This document shows, in pieces, positions 25,237 through 34,226 of a stretch of DNA of 64,000 nucleotides. Position 1 is the stretch's first letter. Each line of letters opens with the position of its first letter. The stretch covers positions 1 to 64,000 of the forward strand of contig NZ_JANCLX010000041.1 in the NCBI RefSeq assembly GCF_024295805.1, given 5' to 3'. The notes below the pieces were generated by a model. The model was not told where the DNA came from and searched no databases. It saw only the letters and a list, made by a program, of their open reading frames with translations. Made by a program: the position numbers and the translations under genes. The DNA comes from Streptomyces cucumeris (GTDB taxonomy: Bacteria > Actinomycetota > Actinomycetes > Streptomycetales > Streptomycetaceae).

Positions 25237-25683
25237 ATGAAGATTTCTCGAGGCATCGCCGCGACCGCCGTCCTGGCTTCCGCCATCGCCGGCACCGCGG
25301 CCCTCGCCCCGCAGGCGTCAGCCGCCGCCAAGGCCGCGTACAACGGGGCCTGTGGAAGCGGTTACAAGGTGGTCAACTCGGCACCGATCGGGTCGAAGGG
25401 CACCGTCTTCCTCACCTACAACTCCTCCAAGGGCAAGAACTGCGTGGTCACCGTGCGCAACACGGCGGGCTCACCGGTTTCGATGTTCGCCTACCTCTAC
25501 GCACACGGCGCCTCCGAGTCGGTCGAGGACAGCGGCCTCTACCGCTCCTACGCCGGACCGGTCTACACCTACGGGCGCGGCAAGTGTGTCGACTGGGCCG
25601 GGGGCATCGACAACCAGTCCACCTGGACCTATGGCTCCAACTGCGGCTCGCTGACAGCGCACCGCGTCACCAAGGGCTGGTGA
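25237..25683 (+). CDS. sapA: Spore-associated protein A-like secreted protein
   Basis: The 148-aa protein has a clear Sec signal peptide (MKISRGIAATAVLASAIAG ... QASAAA, about 1-30) and a compact mature domain of about 115 residues with four Cys (NGACGSGY, GKNCVVTV, GKCVDWAG, GSNCGSL) likely paired as disulfides. The sequence YNGACGSGYKVVNSAPIGS followed by FLTYNSS matches Streptomyces spore-associated protein SapA. The protein is found in the spore coat; its molecular role is not defined. A strong GGAGACAAGGGGG site precedes the ATG, suggesting high expression. A strong hairpin follows the gene. Confidence 0.85.
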   Translation: MKISRGIAATAVLASAIAGTAALAPQASAAAKAAYNGACGSGYKVVNSAPIGSKGTVFLTYNSSKGKNCVVTVRNTAGSPVSMFAYLYAHGASESVEDSGLYRSYAGPVYTYGRGKCVDWAGGIDNQSTWTYGSNCGSLTAHRVTKGW

Positions 25684-25713
25684 TCCGGTCCCGGTCGCAC
25701 ATCACCGGGACAG

Positions 25714-25746
25714 CGGCGGGGGCACCGTATCGCGGTGCCCCCGCCG
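25714..25746 (+). terminator. Terminator after the sapA-like gene
   Basis: CGGCGGGGGCACCG (25714-25727) pairs perfectly with CGGTGCCCCCGCCG (25733-25746) across a five-base loop, 31 bases after the stop. The remaining stretch to 25970 shows no other gene. Confidence 0.65.
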
Positions 25747-25970
25747 TCGTGTGCGAGAACCGCGGAGGCTAAGAGGAGGGGTGTGTTCCGTTGCGGCGAA
25801 GTCATGATCGATAGTGGGAGCGGGGCGGCGGACCGGTAACGAAATCGCGGAAGGCACCGACCAGGTGGTATGCCGGTGGTGCAATAGCGATGAGGCACCG
25901 GCCGTGGAGCGGGCCCCTGTCTCATCACGCCGCGCGGAGCGGCACTGCACGTCACAGGTGGAGGAACGTC

Positions 25971-27281
25971 ATGCACCCAGTCACCGTCTCCGGTTCCCGC
26001 CCCTCCGTCCCCGCCGTGGGACGACCCGCTCCCCGCCTGGCCACCGACCGCGTCCGGGCGCTGCCCCGGATGCCCGCCGCCCGCCCGCCGATCCGCTCCC
26101 GGGCCGATACGGACACCATCGCGCTGCTGCACCGCACCACCTTGGTGATGGTCGACGAACTGCCCCGGCTGACGGACCGGATCGTCGCCCTGATGAAGGA
26201 GCGGGAGCCCGCCTACCGGGCCACCTGTGTCGATCCGCATGAGCTGTGGCGCGAGGTGCACGACTCGCTGAGCAACAATGTCCGTTCGCTGCTCAACCCC
26301 AAGGAGGCCCGGGAAGCGGCCCGCTCGGTGTCCTGGCGGATCGGCGCCGACCGCGCCGCCCAGGGCTTCCCGCTGGACGCGCTGCTGCACGCGTACCGCA
26401 TCGGCTGCACCGTCGTCTGGGAACACCTCCTGGACACCGCCTCGCGCGACGATCCGCACGGTGCGCGGGCGCTGGTCCACGTCGCGGCCGACGTCTGGAA
26501 CTTCGTCGACGAGCACTGCACCCTGGTGGCCGAGGCGTACCACGAGGTCGGACGGCAGCTCGCCTGGCACCGGGAGAACCGCTACCGGATCATCGTCGCC
26601 GCCCTCCTGGACGGCACCGCCCGGGTGAGCGACTTCCCGGAGGCGGAGGCCGTTCTCGGACTCCCCGAGCAGGGGCGCTACGTGGTCGTGGCGCTGGAGG
26701 GCAATGACTCCTCACCCCGCGCCCCGCGTCCGCCGGAGGTGCGCGGCGGCAGCCGTACGGTGTGGCACACCCGGGAGGGCAGCGCCCACGCCATCGTGCT
26801 GCTGGCCGAAGGGACCTCCCCGGCGGACCTGGTGCGGGAGCTGGGGGTGCCACCGAGCGGCCGGGCCGGGGTCAGCCCCGAGGTGAACGGCCTGGCCGCG
26901 GTGAACACCGCGCGGCGGCTGGCCGATACTGCCCTGCGCGCCTGCCCCGGTATCGGACAGGCGGCGCTGCTGGAGGACCACTACCCGGCGGCGCTGGTGG
27001 TCTCCTCCCCGGAGCTGTCCTCCGCCCTCGCCACCCGCATGCTCGGCCCCGTCCTCACCCTCGAACCGGCCGACCGGGATGTGCTGCTGGCCACCCTGGC
27101 CGTCTGGCTGGAGGCCGACGGATCGGCGCGCCGCGCCGGGGAGCTGCTGTTCTGCCATCGCAACACGGTGCTCAACCGGCTCCGCCGTTACGAGCAGTTG
27201 AGCGGGCGCTCGCTGGACCGCCCGCGTGACGTCGTGGAGTTGTCCCTCGCGCTGTCCGCACACCGACTGCTGAACACCTGA
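25971..27281 (+). CDS. PucR/CdaR-type transcriptional regulator
   Basis: The 436-aa protein has a disordered basic N-terminus (1-45), a helical sensor region (about 50-200; DELPRLTDRIVALMKE, WRIGADRAAQGFPLDALLHAYRIG), a middle GGDEF-like degenerate domain, and the C-terminal PucR helix-turn-helix (GELLFCHRNTVLNRLRRYEQLSGRSL, about 390-415). Such regulators control purine, amino-acid and other catabolic genes; this layout (RsbT-like sensor plus PucR HTH) is common in Streptomyces. GGAGGA lies just before the ATG at 25971. The next genes, a small membrane protein and a symporter, are plausible targets. Confidence 0.87.
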   Translation: MHPVTVSGSRPSVPAVGRPAPRLATDRVRALPRMPAARPPIRSRADTDTIALLHRTTLVMVDELPRLTDRIVALMKEREPAYRATCVDPHELWREVHDSLSNNVRSLLNPKEAREAARSVSWRIGADRAAQGFPLDALLHAYRIGCTVVWEHLLDTASRDDPHGARALVHVAADVWNFVDEHCTLVAEAYHEVGRQLAWHRENRYRIIVAALLDGTARVSDFPEAEAVLGLPEQGRYVVVALEGNDSSPRAPRPPEVRGGSRTVWHTREGSAHAIVLLAEGTSPADLVRELGVPPSGRAGVSPEVNGLAAVNTARRLADTALRACPGIGQAALLEDHYPAALVVSSPELSSALATRMLGPVLTLEPADRDVLLATLAVWLEADGSARRAGELLFCHRNTVLNRLRRYEQLSGRSLDRPRDVVELSLALSAHRLLNT

Positions 27282-27452
27282 TCACAGCCCGCGACCGGGG
27301 GTGATGTGGGCGTGCACAACCCTTCGGCGTGGATCATGTGCCCCTGCCACGCGGTTCGGCGGCGGGGTGTACGAGCTCCCTGGTGAGCTGCTGTCGTGGC
27401 GGTCCCGTTCCTACCGGGTACCGGGACGGGACCCCCATGAGGAGCCAACGAC

Positions 27453-28007
27453 ATGTCCGATCACGATCAGCCCTGGGCGCCGCCCGTGAGGCCCCGTCCG
27501 ATGCGCACCACTGCGGCCGCGCCCGGACGTCACACGGCACCGGCAGGTCGTACCGCGTCCGGGCGCCCCGCCGTGCCACCGCCGCCCGCGAGGACGGCGA
27601 TGTCGGCCCGGCAGGCGATGCCCGCCATCTATGCCATGTCGGGAATCGCGGCCACACCCCCGGCACCGGCCGTGTTCCCGACGGCGGCCGAGCCCCCGGC
27701 CCGTGCCGGGGCTTCGGCACCCCCCGTCCCCCCGATGCCGACTCACCCCCCGAGGGTGTCCCACGCAGTGCGGCGGACACCCTGGCAGCGGCCGTGGCCG
27801 TGGACGGCGCGGGCCGCCTGCGCCGCACTGACCTGCCATGTGGCAGCGGTGGTGGTCAACTGCGCCGCCGAGGGTGTGGTCGACATCGGGGAGGGCGGCG
27901 GGTTCACCCTGGGCGCCCTGCTGGTGGCCGTGGACGCGACCGTCCTGCTCACCGTGCTGGCCCGGACCCACCGGCAGTCCCTCGACGAGGGGGAGCCGGA
28001 CAGATGA
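27453..28007 (+). CDS. Pro/Ala-rich small membrane protein, symporter partner
   Basis: The 184-aa protein has a low-complexity Pro/Ala/Arg/Thr N-terminal half (1-115) and two C-terminal membrane helices (about 122-142 and 155-172) joined by AEGVVDIGEGGGF. Its stop overlaps the symporter start by ATGA, so the two are translationally coupled. In acetate permease (ActP) operons this place is usually taken by a DUF485 protein with two helices; the topology here is similar but I do not see the DUF485 sequence signature. GAGGAGCC precedes the ATG. Confidence 0.65.
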   Translation: MSDHDQPWAPPVRPRPMRTTAAAPGRHTAPAGRTASGRPAVPPPPARTAMSARQAMPAIYAMSGIAATPPAPAVFPTAAEPPARAGASAPPVPPMPTHPPRVSHAVRRTPWQRPWPWTARAACAALTCHVAAVVVNCAAEGVVDIGEGGGFTLGALLVAVDATVLLTVLARTHRQSLDEGEPDR

Positions 28008-29593
28008 GTTTCCTCGATCCGCGGACCCTGGCGTTCGTGCTCTTCGCCTGTTTCATCGCGGTGTCGTTCCTGCTGTGCATCCTCGCGGCCACCGGCAATG
28101 ACGACCCCACCGAGTTCTACCTCGGCACCAGTGGCCTCAGCCCGATGCAGAACGGCCTGGCCATCGCGGGTGACTACATCTCCGCGGCCACCGTGCTCGG
28201 CACCACCGGCACCATCGCGCTGGCCGGGTTCGACGGGGTGCTCATCGCCTCGTCCACCGTGCTGTCGATCCTGATGTTCATGCTGGTGATGTCCGGACCG
28301 CTGTGCGGCCACGGCAGGTTCACCCTCGGCGATGTGCTCGCGGAGCGGCTGAGCGAACGCCCGGCGCGCGTCAACACCGCCGTCGTCTGTGTGGTGGTCG
28401 TCCTCCCCCTGCTGCTGGTCCAGCTGAACGGCGCCGGGTCGATGATGGCGGTGATGCTCGGCATCCCGGGCAGTGCCGCCGTCACCGGCTGCACCATCTT
28501 CATCGGCTCGCTGATGGTCTGCTACGCCGCGCTCGGCGGGATGAAGGGCACCGGCTTCATCCAGATCGTGAAGACCTTCGTGCTGTTCGCCGCGTTCGTC
28601 CTGCTCGCGGTGCTGGTGCTCAAGCGGTTCTCCTGGAACCCGGTCAGTCTCTTCGGCACCGCCGCGGACGCCAGTGGCTTCGGCGGCACCTTCTGGCAGT
28701 CCGGCCGTCAGTACGGCGACTCCGCCGCCGGGCGGCTGGATGTGCTCAGTGTGCAGCTGACCATCGCCCTGGGCGCCTGCTGTATGCCCCACCTCACCAT
28801 GCGCATGCATCCGATCCGCGGTCTGCGGGCCGCCCGCGCCGCCACCACCTGGGCCGTCGGCGCGGTCACCACTCTGCTGGTGCTGATCGTGATCGTGGGT
28901 GCCGGGGCCGCCGCCATCGTCGGCGGGGCGGGGCTGCGCACCGCCGATCCCACCGGGAACGACACCCTGCTGGTGCTCACCCGGGCGCTCGACCCCGGGA
29001 CCGAGTCGGCCCACCGCAGTCTGCTGTTCTCGGTGGTCGCCTGCGCGGTCATCGTCACCACGCTGGCGGCGGTCGCCGGACTCACCCTGGCCGCCGCGGC
29101 CTCGCTCGCCCACGACGGCCTCGCCAAGGTCGTCTTCCGCGGGAAGCTCTCCCCGGACCGGGAGCTGGCGGCCGCGCGTACGGCGATCGTGGTCGTCGGT
29201 GTGCTGGCCGTGGTGCTGGCGGTGGTCACCCAGCACTGGAACCGTCAGGTGCTGCTCTCCTTCACCTTCGCGGCCGCCGCCTCGGCCCTGCTGCCCGCGC
29301 TGTTCTACGGCACGATGTGGTCCGGGTTCACCGTCACCGGACTGCGCTGGTCGCTGTACGGCGGACTGGTCCTCACCGTCGTCACCATGACCTTCTCCCC
29401 GTCCGTCTCCGGCGCCCCGCTCGCGGTCTTCCCCGACCAGGACTTCCAGTGGTTCCCGCTGCACAACCCCGGTCTGGTCACCATCCCCGCGGGCTTCGCG
29501 CTCGGCTGGGCCGGTTCCCGCTTCGGTCCGCGGCCGCGCCATGTGCGGCGGCCCGCGCCCGAACCGGAGCCCTACGCCACCTACCCGGGCTGA
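28004..29593 (+). CDS. Sodium/solute symporter, acetate permease (ActP)-like
   Basis: The 529-aa protein is a sodium:solute symporter (SSF) with about 13 helices. It has the N-terminal DPTEFYLGTSGLSPMQNGLAIAGDYISAAT, the sodium-site region GDYISAA, and the SSF signature area MVCYAALGGMKGTGFIQIVK. These match the cation/acetate symporter ActP group, which takes up acetate, propionate or pyruvate. The C-terminus is short and polar (RHVRRPAPEPEPY). It overlaps the upstream small membrane protein gene and is followed at once by a strong terminator. The PucR-type gene upstream may regulate it. Confidence 0.9.
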   Translation: MSFLDPRTLAFVLFACFIAVSFLLCILAATGNDDPTEFYLGTSGLSPMQNGLAIAGDYISAATVLGTTGTIALAGFDGVLIASSTVLSILMFMLVMSGPLCGHGRFTLGDVLAERLSERPARVNTAVVCVVVVLPLLLVQLNGAGSMMAVMLGIPGSAAVTGCTIFIGSLMVCYAALGGMKGTGFIQIVKTFVLFAAFVLLAVLVLKRFSWNPVSLFGTAADASGFGGTFWQSGRQYGDSAAGRLDVLSVQLTIALGACCMPHLTMRMHPIRGLRAARAATTWAVGAVTTLLVLIVIVGAGAAAIVGGAGLRTADPTGNDTLLVLTRALDPGTESAHRSLLFSVVACAVIVTTLAAVAGLTLAAAASLAHDGLAKVVFRGKLSPDRELAAARTAIVVVGVLAVVLAVVTQHWNRQVLLSFTFAAAASALLPALFYGTMWSGFTVTGLRWSLYGGLVLTVVTMTFSPSVSGAPLAVFPDQDFQWFPLHNPGLVTIPAGFALGWAGSRFGPRPRHVRRPAPEPEPYATYPG

Positions 29594-29644
29594 CCGCACG
29601 GGGGCCGGCCGAACCGAGGCCGGCCGGTCCCCGTGCGGTCTTTT
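29592..29644 (+). terminator. Intrinsic terminator after the symporter gene
   Basis: GACCGCACGGGG (29592-29603) pairs with CCCCGTGCGGTC (29629-29640), with an inner GGCCGGCC/GGCCGGCC stem, and is followed by TTTT at 29641-29644. The stem starts within the TGA stop codon, making this a classic rho-independent terminator. Confidence 0.85.
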
Positions 29645-29676
29645 CTCCCGCCCCCGCGGTTTTCGCGCACCGCTCG

Positions 29677-29695
29677 GTGAGTAAGGGCTACTCCA
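29677..29695. promoter_or_regulatory. Candidate operator, site C (GTGAGT-7-ACTCCA)
   Basis: GTGAGT (29677-29682), a seven-base spacer and ACTCCA (29690-29695) lie 61 bases upstream of the serine hydrolase ATG in an AT-rich patch. The same layout recurs upstream of the acyl-CoA dehydrogenase pair and the thioesterase gene. Confidence 0.4.
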
Positions 29696-29756
29696 ATTCA
29701 AAAATCCCAGGCCAAGGCCGAGGTCGACGCCCTGAGACAGATCTACATTGGCCGCC

Positions 29757-30899
29757 ATGACCGAAATTCATGGCTCTTGCGACGAGCGTTTCGCGGCCGT
29801 CAAGAAGGTGTTCCAGGAAAACCTGGAGAACGGCACGGACGTAGGCGCCTCCGTCGCCCTGTATCTGGACGGCGAGCCCGTGATCAACCTCTGGGGCGGC
29901 TCCTTCGACGCCGATCGCACCCGGCCCTGGGAACGGCACACCCTCACCAATGTCTTCTCCAGCAGCAAGACCGTCTCCGTGCTGTGCGCCCTGGTGCTCG
30001 CCGACCGCGGGGCGCTGGACCTGAGCGCCCCGGTGGCCCGTTACTGGCCGGAGTTCGCCCAGGCAGGAAAGGAGGATGTGCTGGTCGAGCACCTGCTCTC
30101 GCACTCCGCCGGACTTCCCGCCTGGGATGAGAAGGTCTCGTTCGAGGACGTCTACGACTGGGAGAAGTCGACCTCACTGCTGGCCCGGCAGACCCCGCGC
30201 TGGACGCCCGGCAGCGTCAGCGGATACCACGGCTACACCCAGGGCCACCTCATCGGCGAGGTCGTCCGCCGGGTCACCGGTGTGAGCATCGGGCGCTTTC
30301 TGGCCGATGAGATCGCCGGACCGCTGGGCGCGGACTTCCACTTCGGCATCGAGCGTGCGGAGCACCACCGGATCTCCCCGGTGATTCCCCCGCCGCGGAT
30401 TGCGGGTGGAATCGACATGGACCATCCCATGGCCCAGGCGCTCAACAATCCGCCGATTTTCGAAACCGGCCACAAGGTCGCCTGGACACCGGAATGGCGC
30501 GAGGCCGAACTGCCCGCCTTCGGCGGCCAGGGCAACGCGGAGTCGATCGCCGCGATCCAGTCCGTCCTCGCCAATGGCGGCGAGGCCCGCGGGGTGCGAC
30601 TGCTCTCCGAGGCCACCTGTGACTCCGTCTTCCGCACCCGCACCGATGGCCTCGACCTGATCCTCCAGTTCCCGGTGCGCTGGGGTCTGGGCTTTGCGCT
30701 CCCCACCGAGGCGTTCCCGCTCTCGCCCAACCAGCGCGCGGGCTTCTGGGGCGGTGCGGGCGGCTCCGGCTGCATCGTCGACCTCGACGCCCGGATGGCC
30801 TTCTCCTATGTGCCCAACCGTATGGTCGACGAGGGCGCGGCCACCGACGACCGCTGTATGACGCTGCTCGCCGCGGCCTACGGCTCCCTGGCCGGCTGA
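29757..30899 (+). CDS. Serine hydrolase / beta-lactamase-fold esterase (EstB-like)
   Basis: The 380-aa protein is a class C beta-lactamase-fold hydrolase. It has the nucleophile motif SSSKT (SxxK, about residue 65), the Tyr motif GYHGYTQGHLIGEV typical of the EstB/carboxylesterase subgroup, and the late WGGAGGSG loop corresponding to the KTG region. There is no signal peptide, so it is probably a cytoplasmic esterase or lipid-ester hydrolase rather than a beta-lactamase. I chose the ATG at 29757 over a TTG at 29748. It may release acyl groups that feed the downstream acyl-CoA genes, as suggested by the shared upstream motif. Confidence 0.88.
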   Translation: MTEIHGSCDERFAAVKKVFQENLENGTDVGASVALYLDGEPVINLWGGSFDADRTRPWERHTLTNVFSSSKTVSVLCALVLADRGALDLSAPVARYWPEFAQAGKEDVLVEHLLSHSAGLPAWDEKVSFEDVYDWEKSTSLLARQTPRWTPGSVSGYHGYTQGHLIGEVVRRVTGVSIGRFLADEIAGPLGADFHFGIERAEHHRISPVIPPPRIAGGIDMDHPMAQALNNPPIFETGHKVAWTPEWREAELPAFGGQGNAESIAAIQSVLANGGEARGVRLLSEATCDSVFRTRTDGLDLILQFPVRWGLGFALPTEAFPLSPNQRAGFWGGAGGSGCIVDLDARMAFSYVPNRMVDEGAATDDRCMTLLAAAYGSLAG

Positions 30900-30918
30900 G
30901 CCCCGCTTCCGGAACGCG

Positions 30919-30953
30919 ACGGTGGCCGTGCGGTTCAACCGCACGGCCACCGT
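30919..30953. terminator. Bidirectional terminator between serine hydrolase and acyl-CoA ligase genes
   Basis: A 35-base perfect palindrome (arms 30919-30935 and 30937-30953, ACGGTGGCCGTGCGGTT and its complement) lies between two convergent stops. Confidence 0.8.
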
Positions 30954-30988
30954 CATGTCCCACGCGGGGACTGAAGGAGCGAGGAGGG

Positions 30989-32908
30989 TCAGGAGCCGGG
31001 GGCGTCCTCGTACATTGCGTCGATCTCCGCGGCGAAGCTGCGCTGCACCTGGGGCCTGCGCACCTTCATGCTCGGTGTCACCTCACCGTGCGCCTGGTCG
31101 AAGTCACGGGGCAGCACCGTGAACCTCTTGAGCGTCTGCCAGCGCTGGAGACCGGCGTTGACCCCGTCCACATAGCCCGCCACCATGGCCCGCACCTCCT
31201 CCGAACCGCACAGCGCGCGGTAGTCGAGGCCGGTCATGCCCTGCTCCCGCGCCCAGGCGGTCAGCGTCGGTTCGTCCAGTGTGATCAGGGCGCTGCAGTA
31301 GTGGCGGTGGTCGCCCACGACCACCACGTTGCTGATGAAGGGACAGGCGCCCTTCAGCCGGCTCTCGATCTCCAGCGGTGCCACGTACTTGCCGCCGGAG
31401 GTCTTGATCAGCTCCTTGATCCGGCCGGTGATCCGCAGATAGCCGTCCTCGGTCAGCTCACCCTGGTCGCCGGTGTGGAACCAGCCGTCGGGGTCCAGCA
31501 CCTCGGCGGTCTTCTCCGGGAGGTGGTGATAGCCGCGCATGATGTTGGGACCGCGCAGCAGGATCTCCCCGTTGTCCGCGATCCGCATCTCCACCCCGGG
31601 GAGCGGACGGCCCGCCACCCCGGTGCGGTACTCCAGCAGGCTCATCGACGCGCCGCACGAGGATTCGGTGAGCCCGTACCCCTCCAGGATCGGGATGCCC
31701 GCGCCGGAGAAGAACAGCCCGATCTCGGGTGCGAGCGGAGCGCTGCCGCTGGTACAGCCGCGGATCCGGCCGCCGAAGACCTCCCGCACACCCGCGTAGA
31801 CCAGCCGGTCGGCGATCACATGCTGCACCGAGAGCCAGAAGGGCACCAGCGACTTGCCGCTCTCCATGCCCTGTCCGGTCTCCGCGCCCTTGCTCTGCGC
31901 GGCGCGGGCGTACGTACGGGCCACCCGCGCCGCCCAGGTGAAGATCCGCAGCTTGGTCCCGCCCATCCGCCGGGCCTCGGTGGCCAGCGAGTTGTAGATC
32001 TTCTCGAAGACCCGGGGGACCGCGGCCATCACCGTCGGCCGCAGCAGCCGCAGATTGGCCGGAAGCCGCTCCAGACGGCCGTCCACCGCGAGCGGATAGC
32101 CCACCGCGATCTGCGCGCACAGCAGGTTCTTGCCGAACGCATGCGCCATCGGCAGCCACGCGTACTCCAGGTCCTCCCGCGACAGCAGGCCGAGCCCGAG
32201 CGCGGACTGCGCCTGGAACGACCAGCAGTCATGGGCGAGCCGCACCCCCTTGGGGCGGCCGGTGGTGCCCGAGGTGTAGATGAGGGTGGCGAGGTCCTCC
32301 GGGTCGATCTTCGACACCGCCTCCTCGACCACGTCCGGCCGCTCGGCCAGCAACTCCCCGCCGCGCCGCTCCAGTTCCTCCAACGAGAGCACCTCCGGGC
32401 CGTCCCCGGCCGCCGCCGGTTCCACCGGCTCGAAGGTGACCACGGCGGTGAGCGCGGGCAGCTCGGCGCGGTGCCGCAGCACCTTGGCGAGCTGCCCGGC
32501 GTCCTCCGCGAACAGCACCCGGCTCTCGGAGTCCGCCAGGATGTACGCCGTCTCATCGGCGTCGGTGGTCGGGTACACGGTGGTGGTCGCCCCACCGGCG
32601 CACATCACCCCCAGATCGGCCAGGATCCACTCCACCCGGGTCCCCGAGGCGATCGCCACCCGCTCCTGCGGACGGACACCCAGGGCCATCAGCCCGGCAG
32701 CGATCGCCGCCGCGCGCTCCCCGGTGCGGGCCCAGGTCAGCGCATGCCACTCCTCCTCGCCCGGCCCGGCCTCACCGGGCGGGCTCCCTCCTGGCGCGGC
32801 GACCACCGGGAAGCGGTACGCCTCCGCGTCGGGGGTCGCCCGCACCCGGGAGAGGAAGAAGTGGGCGAGGGAGACCGGGCGGTTGGCGGTGGACGGCGGT
32901 TGGTTCAC
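30989..32908 (-). CDS. Long-chain fatty acyl-CoA ligase (AMP-forming)
   Basis: The 639-aa protein is an ANL-superfamily acyl-CoA synthetase. It has the P-loop LIYTSGTTGRPKGV (motif A3), YGLTESSC (A5), GWFHTGDQGEL (A7) and KTSGGKYVAP (A10 region), with the N-terminal AHFFLSRVRATPDAEAYRF block of bacterial long-chain FadD enzymes. It activates fatty acids to acyl-CoA via acyl-AMP. AGAGG sits five bases before the GTG at 32908, which I prefer to the GTG at 32914 that overlaps it. It lies 58 bases after the SDR gene on the same strand, forming a two-gene operon. Confidence 0.92.
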   Translation of the reverse strand: MNQPPSTANRPVSLAHFFLSRVRATPDAEAYRFPVVAAPGGSPPGEAGPGEEEWHALTWARTGERAAAIAAGLMALGVRPQERVAIASGTRVEWILADLGVMCAGGATTTVYPTTDADETAYILADSESRVLFAEDAGQLAKVLRHRAELPALTAVVTFEPVEPAAAGDGPEVLSLEELERRGGELLAERPDVVEEAVSKIDPEDLATLIYTSGTTGRPKGVRLAHDCWSFQAQSALGLGLLSREDLEYAWLPMAHAFGKNLLCAQIAVGYPLAVDGRLERLPANLRLLRPTVMAAVPRVFEKIYNSLATEARRMGGTKLRIFTWAARVARTYARAAQSKGAETGQGMESGKSLVPFWLSVQHVIADRLVYAGVREVFGGRIRGCTSGSAPLAPEIGLFFSGAGIPILEGYGLTESSCGASMSLLEYRTGVAGRPLPGVEMRIADNGEILLRGPNIMRGYHHLPEKTAEVLDPDGWFHTGDQGELTEDGYLRITGRIKELIKTSGGKYVAPLEIESRLKGACPFISNVVVVGDHRHYCSALITLDEPTLTAWAREQGMTGLDYRALCGSEEVRAMVAGYVDGVNAGLQRWQTLKRFTVLPRDFDQAHGEVTPSMKVRRPQVQRSFAAEIDAMYEDAPGS

Positions 32909-32966
32909 GGTCACCTCTCAGAAGGGTGGCGGCGCGGCGCGCCGGTGGTACGCGTACCCGGTCCGC

Positions 32967-33728
32967 TCATCCCTGGGGGCCGCCCGCGACGTAGAGGACC
33001 TGTCCGGACACATACCCGGCGTCCTCGCCCACCAGGAACGACACGGCGTGTGCGATGTCCTCCGGCCGTCCGATCCTGGCCACCGGGATCTGCTCGCACA
33101 TCTGCCGCCGCGCCTCCTCGAAGTCCAGGCCCACCCGGGCCGCGGTCGCCCGGGTCATCTCGGTGTCCACGAACCCCGGGGCCACCGCGTTGGCCGTGAT
33201 CCCGAACTTGCCCAGCTCGATGGCGAGCGTCTTGGTGAAGCCCTGGAGGCCCGCCTTGGCGGCCGAGTAGTTCGCCTGGCCGCGGTTGCCCAGTGCGGAG
33301 GTGGAGGACAGGCTGACCACCCGGCCCCAGCGCTGCTCGGTCATGTACCGCTGGACCGCGCGGGTCACCAGGAAGGCGCCGCGCAGATGGACGCCCATCA
33401 CCGTTTCCCAGTCCGGCTCGGACATCTTGAACAGCAGGTTGTCGCGCAGTACCCCGGCGTTGTTGACCGCGACCACCGGGGGGCCCAGCTCGGCCGCCAC
33501 CCGGGTGACGGCCGCCTCCACCTGGGTGCTGTCGGTGACGTCCGCGCTCACCGCCAGGGCCGTGCCCCCGGTCTCGGTGATCTCGTCGGCCACGGTCGCG
33601 CACGCGGTCCCGTCCAGGTCCCAGACCGCGACCGCCATACCGTCGGCGGCCAGTCGTCTGGCGGTGGCGGCGCCGATGCCACGGGCGGCACCGGTGACGA
33701 CGGCGACGCGGCGGGGGGAGTCCGGCAT
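32967..33728 (-). CDS. SDR-family 3-oxoacyl reductase / hydroxyacyl-CoA dehydrogenase (FabG-like)
   Basis: The 253-aa protein is a classical short-chain dehydrogenase: the cofactor motif TGAARGIGAAT (about 12-22), NNAGV, the catalytic Ser in SLSSTSALGN, YSAAK with Tyr and Lys, and the PGFVDTEMT loop. WDLDG after the second strand suggests NAD(H) preference. It would interconvert 3-oxo and 3-hydroxy acyl thioesters or similar alcohols. AGGAGG gives a strong ribosome site before the ATG at 33728. The acyl-CoA ligase gene follows, and the 5' leader holds overlapping palindromes. Confidence 0.9.
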   Translation of the reverse strand: MPDSPRRVAVVTGAARGIGAATARRLAADGMAVAVWDLDGTACATVADEITETGGTALAVSADVTDSTQVEAAVTRVAAELGPPVVAVNNAGVLRDNLLFKMSEPDWETVMGVHLRGAFLVTRAVQRYMTEQRWGRVVSLSSTSALGNRGQANYSAAKAGLQGFTKTLAIELGKFGITANAVAPGFVDTEMTRATAARVGLDFEEARRQMCEQIPVARIGRPEDIAHAVSFLVGEDAGYVSGQVLYVAGGPQG

Positions 33729-34226
33729 GGTGTTCCTCCTGCGAAGCGATGGGTCGCTGCGGAGCGACGTTTCGGTTGCGTTCGGCCCGGTACGGCGGGG
33801 CTGTTCAGCCCGGCCTGCCGTGGCCCTTCACCTCGACGGTGGCGCCGTCACCCTGGGCGGCACCGTTGACGCTTCCGCCATCCAACGTCCGCCGCCGGGG
33901 ACCCGAATCCGTAGGACCACTGGTCCCGGCACGGGGTGCCACGGACGGCTGGACAACGTGGCCGGCGGCTCGTAACACTGAGCCCAGCGGCGCCCGCCGA
34001 GCGGGCGGTCACCCACCGCGGGATCACTCCGGCCACCACGCCCCACACCTCCGGTACGCCTCCGTGCGCACCGGCCGGGCGGGCCCTCCCGGATCCGCGG
34101 TCGCTTCCCACCCGTGTCCCCGCGATACCGGCCGGCACGGAATGTCACTGTCTTCCGCACCCCGCGGCCCCCACCGTCCGAGTCTCGGTGGGGTGTGCCC
34201 CGGCGGTGCGGCGCAAGGAGGCGAAC
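33729..34226. other. 498-bp divergent intergenic region with overlapping palindromes
   Basis: No gene is supported here. It separates the SDR/ligase operon from the CaiB/thiolase/FadB operon and must hold both promoters. Two interlocked inverted repeats lie close to the SDR start: AGCGA-4-TCGCT (33745-33758) and GTCGCT-4-AGCGAC (33753-33768), which share a half-site. Confidence 0.5.

Noticed and set aside
27743..29758. A 671-aa open frame opposite the symporter
   Set aside because: Its product is a His/Gly/Asp/Arg-rich low-complexity string typical of antisense reading of a membrane-protein gene.
29757..30899. Serine hydrolase as a beta-lactamase conferring resistance
   Set aside because: It lacks a signal peptide and carries the GYHGYTQG motif of the esterase subgroup.
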